From Salegentibacter agarivorans (lineage in GTDB: Bacteria; Bacteroidota; Bacteroidia; Flavobacteriales; Flavobacteriaceae): a stretch of DNA of 64,000 bases. A program made the position numbers and the translations under genes. The DNA lies in contig NZ_FOOH01000010.1 in NCBI RefSeq assembly GCF_900113135.1, positions 62,001-126,000 on the forward strand. Direction: 5' to 3'. The notes beneath the pieces were generated by a model. It did no database searches. It had not been told where the DNA came from and worked only from the letters and a program-made list of their open reading frames with translations. Numbering within the stretch: the first letter of the stretch is position 1; the number at the start of each line of letters is the position of its first letter. Shown one piece after another: positions 9,501 to 15,795 of the stretch.

Positions 9501-10920
9501 CTTTAGTAAAGGTGAAGCCGATGTTTTACGTAAAGCGATGGGTAAAAAGATCTTCGCTTTGCTGGAGCAATTAAAGCCAAAATTTTTGGATGGTGGTGAA
9601 GCAAAAGGTCATCCAAGAGATGTTTTAGAGAAGATTTGGAAAGACTGGGAAGCTTTTGCAGCTTATGCTTTTAATAAATCTCACTCTACCTGTTATGCCT
9701 GGATTGCTTACCAAACCGCCTATTTAAAAGCGCATTATCCTGCGGAATATATGGCAGCGGTGCTTTCTAATAATATGAACGACATTAAGCAGGTTACTTT
9801 CTTTATGGAAGAATGTAAGCGAATGAAGCTTGACGTGTTGGGGCCAGATGTGAATGAATCTTTTTATAAGTTTTCGGTAAATAAAGATTATGCCGTTCGT
9901 TTTGGAATGGGCGCTATAAAAGGTGTGGGTTCCGGTGCTGTTGCTACTATTGTAGAAAACCGAAGAACAGAAGCTGGACCATATAAATCTATTTTTGATA
10001 TGGCGAAACGTATCGATTTGCGTTCGGCTAATAAAAAAGCTTTTGAAAATCTTGCTTTAGCGGGCGGTTTCGACGGATTTGGAGATACACACCGTGCGCA
10101 ATATTTTCACGATGATGGCGACGGAATTACCTTCTTGGAGAAAGTGATAAAATATGCTGCAAAATTCCAGGAAAATGAAAACTCTTCCCAGGTCAGTTTA
10201 TTTGGGGAAGCCAGTGAGGTCCAAATTCCCGAACCTGTTGTGCCGCCTTGTGAAGAGTGGGGCACTATGGAAAAACTGAGAAGAGAACGGGAAGTGGTAG
10301 GAATCTACATTTCGGGTCACCCGCTGGACGATTTTAGGTATGAGATGGATTATTTCTGTAACTCCAAATTGGGAGAATTTAATGATTTGGAAAGATGCGT
10401 AAACCGTGACCTAACTTTTGGGGGTGTGATTAGTGATGTGCAGCACAGGGTTTCAAAAATGGGTAAAGGCTGGGCGATGTTTTCGGTTGAAGATTATACC
10501 GATACCTATGAGTTTAGGATGTTTGGAGAGGAATATTTAAAATTCAGACATTTTTTGGTGCCGAATTCTTTTGTGCATATCAAGATCTTTGTAAAAGAAG
10601 GCTGGACCAATAAAGAAACCGGTAAAAAGGGAGAGCCAAGAATTCAGTTCAATAACATTTATTTGCTGCACGATGTGATGGATCAATTTGCGAAAAAGCT
10701 AACGATTCAACTGGATATTGCTGATCTGCACGAGGAGAAAATCAATTGGTTTAAAGATGTTTTTAGAACCCACAGAGGTGACCATAAACTGAATTTTGTG
10801 GTTTATGAAATGAAAGAACAGGTGAAATTACATATGCCGAGCAAGAAACAAAAAGTAAAAATATCACAAGAGCTTTTACATACTTTGGAAGATGAACAGG
10901 TAATGTATAAGTTGAATTGA
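6529..10920 (+). CDS. dnaE: DNA polymerase III alpha subunit fused to a DnaQ-like exonuclease
   Basis: Replicative polymerase, 1463 residues, against ~1160 for E. coli DnaE. The extra N-terminus (~1-180) is a DEDDh 3'-5' exonuclease: DTETTGLP (residues 6-13), GQNVGFDLN, and HNATADVEAT supplying the last His and Asp, so all catalytic positions look intact. A short linker leads to the PHP domain (HLHNHSQFSVL from ~264, later LTDHANMMG). The polymerase palm follows, with GPGRGSAAGS and the metal-binding PDIDIDF at ~689-695. Tandem helix-hairpin-helix and OB-fold regions end the chain. Proofreading and synthesis thus sit in one polypeptide, as in Gram-positive PolC but with a different domain order. 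Monocistronic by spacing. Confidence 0.95.
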   Translation: MYLIFDTETTGLPKRWDAPLTDSDNWPRCIQIAWQLHDEMGRLVESQDYLVKPEGFNIPYDAEKVHGISTELAAEEGISLTEMLEKFQEALNKTKFVVGQNVGFDLNIMGAEFHREAMENNLQELPVLDTCTEVTAQMCKIPGGRGGKFKLPTLTELHEFLFDEPFGEAHNATADVEATTRCFLELVRQRAFTKEQLDVPADYFENFSEANPQPIELIGLKHINLKKASEEIRKRLQKQQPTSEITTEEIEENLEKLDEVPFSHLHNHSQFSVLQSTISIKDLVNVAVENNMPAVALTDHANMMGAFHFVKEIGDYNKAIRAKNEEAVANNEPAEARELKAIVGCEFFVCENHADKSRKDNGYQVVMLAKNKRGYHNLAKMSSKAYTDGFYYVPRIDKEIIKEYKEDIIVLTGNLYGEVPSKVLNVGENQAEEALLWWKEEFGEDLYIEIMRHDQEDENRVNTVLVDFAKKHNVKLVASNNTYYCAKEDANAHDILLCIKDGEKQATPIGRGRGYRYGLPNQEYYFKSGEEMKNLFKDLPQAISNVQEVVDKIEPFELARDVLLPAFTIPEEFLVEEDKNDGGKRGENAYLKHITFVGAKERYGELTPDIEDRLNFELSVIENTGYPGYFLIVEDFIREARNLDVSVGPGRGSAAGSAVAYCLGITNIDPIKYDLLFERFLNPDRVSMPDIDIDFDDEGRSRVMDYVIQKYGANQVAQIITYGTMAAKSSIRDTARVLDLPLGDADRISKLIPTMSKLGKIFGMDEKELKKKFRSEDLEKVNELLNIAEGDDLEAQTVNQARILEGSVRNTGIHACGVIITPGDITNYVPVSVAKDSDLYVTQFDNSVVESAGLLKMDFLGLKTLTLIKDTVQIVKGRHNIDLVPDEFPLDDEETYKLFQRGETVGIFQYESPGMQKHMKDLKPTVFDDLIAMNALYRPGPMEYIPSFIARKHGHEEIAYDLPEMEEYLQETYGITVYQEQVMLLSQKLAGFSKGEADVLRKAMGKKIFALLEQLKPKFLDGGEAKGHPRDVLEKIWKDWEAFAAYAFNKSHSTCYAWIAYQTAYLKAHYPAEYMAAVLSNNMNDIKQVTFFMEECKRMKLDVLGPDVNESFYKFSVNKDYAVRFGMGAIKGVGSGAVATIVENRRTEAGPYKSIFDMAKRIDLRSANKKAFENLALAGGFDGFGDTHRAQYFHDDGDGITFLEKVIKYAAKFQENENSSQVSLFGEASEVQIPEPVVPPCEEWGTMEKLRREREVVGIYISGHPLDDFRYEMDYFCNSKLGEFNDLERCVNRDLTFGGVISDVQHRVSKMGKGWAMFSVEDYTDTYEFRMFGEEYLKFRHFLVPNSFVHIKIFVKEGWTNKETGKKGEPRIQFNNIYLLHDVMDQFAKKLTIQLDIADLHEEKINWFKDVFRTHRGDHKLNFVVYEMKEQVKLHMPSKKQKVKISQELLHTLEDEQVMYKLN

Positions 10921-11037
10921 TTTCAGTTGGCAGTTTTTCAGTAGCAGTATGCAGTAATATGTTTTTTAAGGCCACGAATGCACGAATATTTATTTTTCAC
11001 TGCTCACTGCTCACTGCTCACTGCCAACTAGAAACTG
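10921..11037. repeat. intergenic repeat cluster after dnaE (CACTGCT tandem plus inverted copy)
   Basis: Four heptamers (CACTGCT three times, then CACTGCC) occupy 10,998-11,025. Upstream, AGTTGGCAGT at 10,925-10,934 is the reverse complement of ACTGCCAACT at 11,020-11,029, and more CAGT words lie between, so the whole segment can fold back. The words are the same family as at 3,950-3,995. Non-coding, with no ORF of its own. Confidence 0.55.
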
Positions 11038-11045
11038 ATTTTTCC

Positions 11046-11165
11046 GGTTAGGTATTGAAGCAAGCTACCGTGTAGCGCTGAAAGCCCGACCCCGCGCTAC
11101 GAGCGTGGGGAAACCGCCAAATAAACGAGTTGAATAAGCGTATAATTAAATACAATATCGCTTGT
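11046..11165 (+). ncRNA. candidate structured RNA or 5' leader upstream of trxA (family unknown)
   Basis: Three consecutive local hairpins occur. GCTAC/GTAGC with loop CGT lies at 11,064-11,076. A nine-pair stem CCCCGCGCT/AGCGTGGGG with loop ACG lies at 11,090-11,110 (one G-U pair if transcribed). AAGCG/CGCTT lies near 11,136-11,163. The segment is far more GC-rich than its surroundings. It ends ~70 bases before trxA and is not followed by a T-run, so it does not look like a terminator. I do not recognize a known riboswitch or RNA family. Confidence 0.35.
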
Positions 11166-11236
11166 GTAAGGAAAGCAAAAATATTTGACTAATTTTACAC
11201 TTTAATGATAATAACAGAAATTAAAAATAGATAATT

Positions 11237-11554
11237 ATGGCTATTGAAATAACTGATGCGAATTTTGAAGAGCAGGTACTAAAAAGTGACAAACCTGTAA
11301 TGGTAGACTTTTGGGCTGCATGGTGTGGACCTTGTAGAATGGTAGGACCAATTATTGAGGAAATTAGTACTGAATATGACGGGAAAGCCGTTGTAGGAAA
11401 ACTAGATGTTGATGCTAACCAGGAGTTTGCTGCGAAATACGGAGTGAGAAATATCCCAACCGTGCTTATTTTTCAAAATGGAGAAGTAGTAGGCCGCCAG
11501 GTAGGTGTTGCACCAAAAAATACTTATGCTGAGGCTTTAGACGAATTGCTATAA
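11237..11554 (+). CDS. trxA: thioredoxin
   Basis: Cytoplasmic dithiol-disulfide reductase of 105 residues, the standard length. The active site WCGPC has its cysteines at residues 30 and 33. The cis-proline loop is NIPTVLIF, and VDFWAAWCGPCR is the classical block. There is no signal peptide, so it is the general cytosolic thioredoxin, recycled by thioredoxin reductase encoded elsewhere. A clear terminator follows 23 bases after the stop, and the upstream leader contains a possible structured RNA. It could be a secondary thioredoxin, but its close match to the classical form argues for trxA. Confidence 0.95.
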   Translation: MAIEITDANFEEQVLKSDKPVMVDFWAAWCGPCRMVGPIIEEISTEYDGKAVVGKLDVDANQEFAAKYGVRNIPTVLIFQNGEVVGRQVGVAPKNTYAEALDELL

Positions 11555-11576
11555 ATTTTAGCATTTTATATAATTT

Positions 11577-11605
11577 GAAAACCCGGTCTTGTACCGGGTT
11601 TTTTA
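11577..11605 (+). terminator. rho-independent terminator after trxA
   Basis: AACCCGGT pairs with ACCGGGTT around CTTGT, followed by a run of T. Confidence 0.88.
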
Positions 11606-11656
11606 TTGCCGGTTTTTTAGTTTTAAAACAGCGGCTTTTATTTATCTTAGTACAGG

Positions 11657-12589
11657 ATGGATTTAAAGGAAGAAATATATAGTTCGGCGGCGGGGTTTAC
11701 CCAGTTAGAACTTTTGGCGAAACAGGTGGTAGAAGGTCATATTTCGGGAATTCACAAGAGTCCGTTTCACGGGTTTTCTGCGGAATTTGCCGAACATAAG
11801 ATTTATAATAACGGCGAAAGCACCAAACATATAGACTGGAAGCTTTTTGCCAAAACCGATAAACTCTACACAAAACGCTACGAAGAAGAAACCAATTTGC
11901 GTTGCCATTTTATAATGGATAATTCGGCTTCGATGCATTATCCTGAGGTGAAGAAATTTTCGGCAGACTCACTTAATAAAGTCGGTTTTTCGGTATTATC
12001 TATCGCCAGTATTATGCAGATTTTAAAACGCCAGCGAGATGCTGTGGGTCTTAGCATATATAGTGATGAATTTGAGTTTTACGCGCCTGAAAAAGGCAGC
12101 GATCGCCATCAGCATATGTTACTGGATGCGCTTAATAAAAGTCTTGAAAAGAAAACAACTCATAAAGCAACTAAAACTTACACTTTTCTACATCAAATTG
12201 CCGAAAAGTTAAAACGCCGTTCCCTGGTGTTTTTGTTTACCGATATGTTCCAGGCCGATACCGAAGAAGCAGCACTTTTTGAAGCTTTGCGGCATTTAAA
12301 ATACAATAGGCACGAAGTTGTTTTGTTTCACGTAATGGATAAAAAGCGGGAATTAGAATTTGACTTTGAAAATATCCCGAAACGATTTACCGACGTGGAA
12401 ACCGGGGCCGAAATAGATCTTTATTCTGAAAATATTCGAGAAAGTTATCAAAAGGCGGTACAAAAATATGTTGCTGACCTGAAATTAGAATGCGCTAAAT
12501 ACAAGATTAATTATGTAGAAGCGGAAATTAATAAAAACTTCGATAAAATTTTGACAACCTATTTTGTTGAAAGACAAAAGTTTGCCTAA
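11657..12589 (+). CDS. DUF58 / von Willebrand A-like protein
   Basis: 310 residues with no signal peptide or clear membrane span. The N-terminal block with HKSPFHGFSAEFAEHK and the segment STKHIDWKLFAKTDKLYTKRY are the DUF58 hallmark. FIMDNSASM provides the D-x-S-x-S metal-ion adhesion motif of a VWA fold, and LVFLFTDMF is a later VWA strand. In many Bacteroidota, DUF58 proteins are encoded next to a MoxR ATPase and VWA/BatA proteins, but no such partner is present here, so it stands alone. Probable role: a chaperone-like or assembly factor acting at the membrane; its client is unknown. Confidence 0.85.
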   Translation: MDLKEEIYSSAAGFTQLELLAKQVVEGHISGIHKSPFHGFSAEFAEHKIYNNGESTKHIDWKLFAKTDKLYTKRYEEETNLRCHFIMDNSASMHYPEVKKFSADSLNKVGFSVLSIASIMQILKRQRDAVGLSIYSDEFEFYAPEKGSDRHQHMLLDALNKSLEKKTTHKATKTYTFLHQIAEKLKRRSLVFLFTDMFQADTEEAALFEALRHLKYNRHEVVLFHVMDKKRELEFDFENIPKRFTDVETGAEIDLYSENIRESYQKAVQKYVADLKLECAKYKINYVEAEINKNFDKILTTYFVERQKFA

Positions 12590-12626
12590 TGGTATAAAAA
12601 TAATGCTGAAAAAATTTAAAAAAAGG

Positions 12627-12657
12627 TTTGTGTAATAATAAAACAGATGTATATTTG
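12627..12657 (+). promoter_or_regulatory. promoter of tRNA-Asp
   Basis: TTTG at 12,627-12,630 and TATATTTG at 12,650-12,657 are separated by 19 bases, a full Bacteroidota promoter match. It ends 18 bases before the tRNA. Confidence 0.75.
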
Positions 12658-12675
12658 CACTCGCAATAAAGCAAC

Positions 12676-12749
12676 GGTCTGGTAGTTCAGTTGGTTAGAA
12701 TACCTGCCTGTCACGCAGGGGGTCGCGAGTTCGAGTCTCGTCCAGACCG
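12676..12749 (+). tRNA. tRNA-Asp (anticodon GTC)
   Basis: The acceptor stem GGTCTGG pairs with CCAGACC. The D-loop contains AGTTCAGTTGGT and the anticodon loop is CTGTCAC, with GTC in place. The T-arm is GCGAG-TTCGAGT-CTCGT. CCA is not encoded. The 3' half is duplicated at 52,415-52,437, which makes this gene the integration site of the island that follows. Confidence 0.95.
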
Positions 12750-12750
12750 C
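12728..12750 (+). repeat. attL: 23-bp direct repeat at the tRNA-Asp 3' end
   Basis: The 23 bases from AGTTCGAGTCTCG to CCAGACCGC are identical to 52,415-52,437. The flanks differ on both sides, so the repeat is exactly the T-arm-to-acceptor part of the tRNA. This is the typical core of tyrosine-integrase att sites. Confidence 0.85.
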
Positions 12751-12772
12751 TTTTAAAGTACCAAAATATCCT

Positions 12773-12809
12773 AAAAAGCCTCAAAATCAATGATTTAGAG
12801 GCTTTTTTT
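12773..12809 (+). terminator. terminator downstream of tRNA-Asp inside the island
   Basis: AAAAAGCCTC pairs with GAGGCTTTTT, with AAATCA/TGATTT extending the stem. It restores a terminator for the tRNA gene after integration displaced the original one, now at 52,457-52,485. Confidence 0.8.
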
Positions 12810-12852
12810 ATTCCCAAACCTTTCAAAATATCACAAAAAATGCTAAGTGATT

Positions 12853-12989
12853 GGTGCTGAATTCGGTGCATATTTTTTTATGAAAATATATGCACCTTGA
12901 AACTCCTAATGACCTGTTAATAAAATAGTTGCGACGTTTTTTTAACACTTAAATTTTATACCTTGAGGTGCATATTTAAAACAAGCACC
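12853..12989. promoter_or_regulatory. putative integrase arm-binding region at the left end
   Basis: GGTGCTGAATTCGGTG at 12,853-12,868 matches 52,346-52,361 at the other end with one change. GGTGCATAT occurs at 12,865 and 12,967 and inverted (ATATGCACC) at 12,888-12,896, and the first and inverted copies form a hairpin. Such iterons between att and int are typical of arm sites and of the int promoter. Binding itself is inferred. Confidence 0.5.
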
Positions 12990-12990
12990 G

Positions 12991-14247
12991 ATGATCAACT
13001 CACTATTTATTACTTTTTATCCGAAAAAAACGACTTCCAATCAAAACACGAAAGCCGTTATTTACGCACGTCTTACATATAACAGTAAGCGCACAGATTT
13101 TACAACATCATGAAAAATTGATGCAGGTAAATGGAATAGCCATACGAATAGCACCCGTGGGAATTCGACGGAGGCAAAAGCATTAAAAAGATACCTTGAC
13201 GATATGCGAGCTTCCTTATATGATATTCACGATCGCCTTTTAAGAGAGGGGAAAAGAGTTTCTGCGAAGATTATAAAGGATATCTATATGGGCAAGGAGG
13301 AGAAGCAGTATATGCTGGTTGAAATTTTTCAGGATCATAATGATGATATGGAAAAACTAATCGGAAAAGGATATACCAAAGGAACTTTGCAAAGATATAA
13401 TGCCTGTAAAAAGCATATTGAAGATTACATTAAGTATCGTTATAAAGTAAAAGACATACCCGTAGAAGATGTGGACCACCAATTTATTGTTGGGTTTAAT
13501 CATTATTTAAAATCGGAAAAAGACTGTGCTCACAATACGGCCCAAAAGTATATCGTTAATTTTAAAAAGATCATCCGTATCGCTTATGCGAATCAATGGA
13601 TAGAAAAAGATCCCTTTTTCCATTGGAAAGGGAGTTGGAAACCTTCCGAACGAAAATTTCTTACGGATATTGAAGTTCAGAATTTGGTGGAACAGTATTT
13701 TGAAATTCCGCGCCTGGATCGAATGAGGGATATTTTCGTCTTTTGCTGCTATACCGGTCTATCATTCTCTGATGTAGAAAAATTGAGCGCAAATGATATC
13801 GTTTTGGATTCAAAAGGTAAGCAATGGATAAAAACCAAAAGACAAAAAACCAAATCACTAAGCAGTGTACCTTTGCTTGATATTCCAAAAGCAATACTTG
13901 AGAAATATGCAGACCATCCCAAGGTAAAAATGGGGAAAGTAGTTTTGCCGGTTTATTCCAATCAAAAATATAATGCTTATTTGAAGGAAATAGCCAGCGT
14001 TTGCGGTATTAAAAAGAACCTTACCACACATTTAGCCCGTCATACATTTGCCACGACCGTAACACTATCTAAAGGTGTTCCTATAGAGTCTGTAAGCAAG
14101 ATGTTAGGACATAGGTCTCTTAAGACCACACAGATTTATGCCAAAGTTTTAGATGAGAAGGTAGAAAAAGATATGGAAAAGTTGCAGGAGCAACTTAGAA
14201 AGGAGCAAGAAAAGAAGAAAAATAAAGAGAAGCCAGGTGAGGAATGA
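12991..14247 (+). pseudogene. tyrosine recombinase/integrase interrupted by an in-frame TGA
   Basis: Reading from ATG 12,991, the frame gives a phage-integrase arm-binding N-terminus (YARLTYNSKRTDFTTS). It meets TGA at 13,111-13,113 (codon 41) and continues in the same frame with KIDAGKWNSH to the stop at 14,247. The TGA sits where relatives usually have Gly or a similar residue before K-x-D-x-x-K-W, so one base change (for example GGA to TGA) would explain it. Downstream come the SAM-like core-binding domain and a catalytic domain with HLARHTFATTV, LGHRSLKTTQIYAKV and the nucleophile Tyr. The first catalytic Arg is replaced in TGLSFSDVEKL, as in Bacteroidota integrases of the IntDOT type. 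A shorter product from ATG 13,204 (347 residues) is possible but would lack the arm-binding domain. Confidence 0.8.
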
Positions 14248-14336
14248 ATTTTAATACAATGATCGAGCAATCTTTAATTTTTTGAAATAAGCAATATAGG
14301 GATAATATTTTATTCTAACCGGATTAAATAGAGCTC

Positions 14337-15098
14337 CTATAAAAACATCTTTTCCAGTACATCTCCTACGTAATAGGCAAGAAAAGCTGCAATTCCGCCT
14401 AATAATAAGGTTTCGAGAATTCCTATAATTACATTTTTTTCGGTTACCAAACTTTTTAGTGCTCCTACAATTGAAAGTGCAACTGCGGTAAGAATACATG
14501 AATAAATAAAAAGTTGAGAATTTATGTTGGAGGTATCATCACTCATAAATACATAAGAAAGTAGAGGAACGGCTCCCACTACTATAAAACTTATAAAGGT
14601 GACTCCAGCTGTTTTATACGGAGTTTTTTCACCTCTTACCATATCAAGCTCCTCTTTCATCATAGTATCTACCCACACATCCTTGTCAGCTGTTATTACT
14701 TCTACAACCTGCTCCAGTAACTCACCACTAAAGCCTTTCGCGCTATAGATCTCCCTTATTTCCTGAACTTCCTTTTCTCTTAAATTTTCAATCTCCCAAT
14801 ATTCTAACTGCCTGTGTTTATCAAAGTTATCTTTCTCGGCCTTGGTAGAGAAAAAATTACCTACAGACATAGAAAAGCCATCAGCAATTAAATTAGCTAA
14901 CCCCAGGATGATCACTACTGAAATCCCAAGGCTAGCACCTTCGGCTCCGGCTACGACAGCGAAGGTTGTAATTGCTCCATCTATACCTCCATAGACAAAT
15001 TCACCTATATATTCCTTATTGAAAAATAATTTTTTCCCACCTGAATGAAGAACCGCTTCATTTTTTGGAGATTGATTTGGTGGTTTGTTATCTAACAT
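14337..15098 (-). CDS. VIT1/CCC1-family transporter
   Basis: Predicted inner-membrane Fe2+/Mn2+ transporter of 253 residues. The first pair of helices carries [16 protein letters not shown] and [23 protein letters not shown], the CCC1/VIT signature. An amphipathic, acidic cytoplasmic insert follows ([19 protein letters not shown]), which binds metal in the family, then three further helices. Bacterial members export or sequester iron or manganese. It lies divergent from the metal-efflux operon within the left part of the island, which fits a metal-tolerance module. The C-terminus ends 89 bases from the integrase gene. Confidence 0.88.
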   Translation of the reverse strand: MLDNKPPNQSPKNEAVLHSGGKKLFFNKEYIGEFVYGGIDGAITTFAVVAGAEGASLGISVVIILGLANLIADGFSMSVGNFFSTKAEKDNFDKHRQLEYWEIENLREKEVQEIREIYSAKGFSGELLEQVVEVITADKDVWVDTMMKEELDMVRGEKTPYKTAGVTFISFIVVGAVPLLSYVFMSDDTSNINSQLFIYSCILTAVALSIVGALKSLVTEKNVIIGILETLLLGGIAAFLAYYVGDVLEKMFL

Positions 15099-15271
15099 AC
15101 GACTTCATGTGAATATTAAAGTTAATAGAAAAAGATTAGAATAATCAAGCTAATTGAAGATTAAAAGATTTAGACTATAAATGTATTAAGGGATATTTTT
15201 TAAAAACAAAATTTACTGTTTATAATTGGTTTAAATTCTTCTTACAACTAAGTTTAAATTAATAACTTTCA

Positions 15272-15279
15272 TATATTTG
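15272..15279 (+). promoter_or_regulatory. candidate -7 box for the metal-efflux operon
   Basis: TATATTTG matches TAnnTTTG and lies 46 bases before the first ORF of the efflux operon. The -33 region (AGTTTAAA) is weak. Confidence 0.45.
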
Positions 15280-15325
15280 AAATTAATTCTGGCGCTTCGT
15301 TCAGTAACGGTTTTATCTTTATAAA

Positions 15326-15727
15326 ATGAATGCTATCCTTTCCATTGGTCTGTCTATGCTGTTTTTATTCCAGGGATTTACTCTAAACCTTAAGGATTTA
15401 GCACAAATCGGGGATTTAGTAGAACACGTGAATTTTCATGCTAATACCTACGGAGATAGTTTTGAAACTTTTCTTTCTAAACATTATGGCGAATTAAAAG
15501 AGAAGCACGCGAAAGATAATCAGGAGGAAGAAGATGAGCATGAAAAACTTCCATTTAGCCACCAAACTAATATTCAGAATTTTATAGTTTTTGTTCACTT
15601 ACCTAATGATAATTTTTGTTCTAAGGTCATTTTAGGTTCAACTACTCCATCAATCTTTTTTTATTCAGAATCTTACTCTTCTATTAGAGAATCTAAGATT
15701 TTTCAGCCTCCTCGGTTAGCAGCATAA
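15326..15727 (+). CDS. small exported protein heading the metal-efflux operon
   Basis: 133 residues with a hydrophobic N-terminus (MNAILSIGLSMLFLFQGFTL) consistent with a signal peptide or anchor. The middle is rich in His, Glu and Lys (HVNFHANTYGD, SKHYGELKEKHAKDNQEEEDEHEK), a plausible metal-binding stretch. The C-terminus ends with the IFQPPRL motif often seen in small proteins encoded just before CusA/CzcA genes in Bacteroidota. It is 68 bases upstream of czcA on the same strand. A periplasmic metal-sensing or metal-delivery role is inferred from position only. Function not recognized with certainty. Confidence 0.6.
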   Translation: MNAILSIGLSMLFLFQGFTLNLKDLAQIGDLVEHVNFHANTYGDSFETFLSKHYGELKEKHAKDNQEEEDEHEKLPFSHQTNIQNFIVFVHLPNDNFCSKVILGSTTPSIFFYSESYSSIRESKIFQPPRLAA

Positions 15728-15795
15728 AATTTTAGTTTTTAAAATTCTTATCTGCAAGATGTTTCTTGTGGTTCATTTGTTTTATACACAATTTT

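Noticed and set aside
10998-11025. CRISPR-like short repeat array
   Set aside because: The units are seven bases, directly adjacent and without spacers, and no cas gene is in the window.
13661-13894. Minus-strand ORF inside the integrase
   Set aside because: Shadow frame; the plus strand carries the intact recombinase catalytic motifs.
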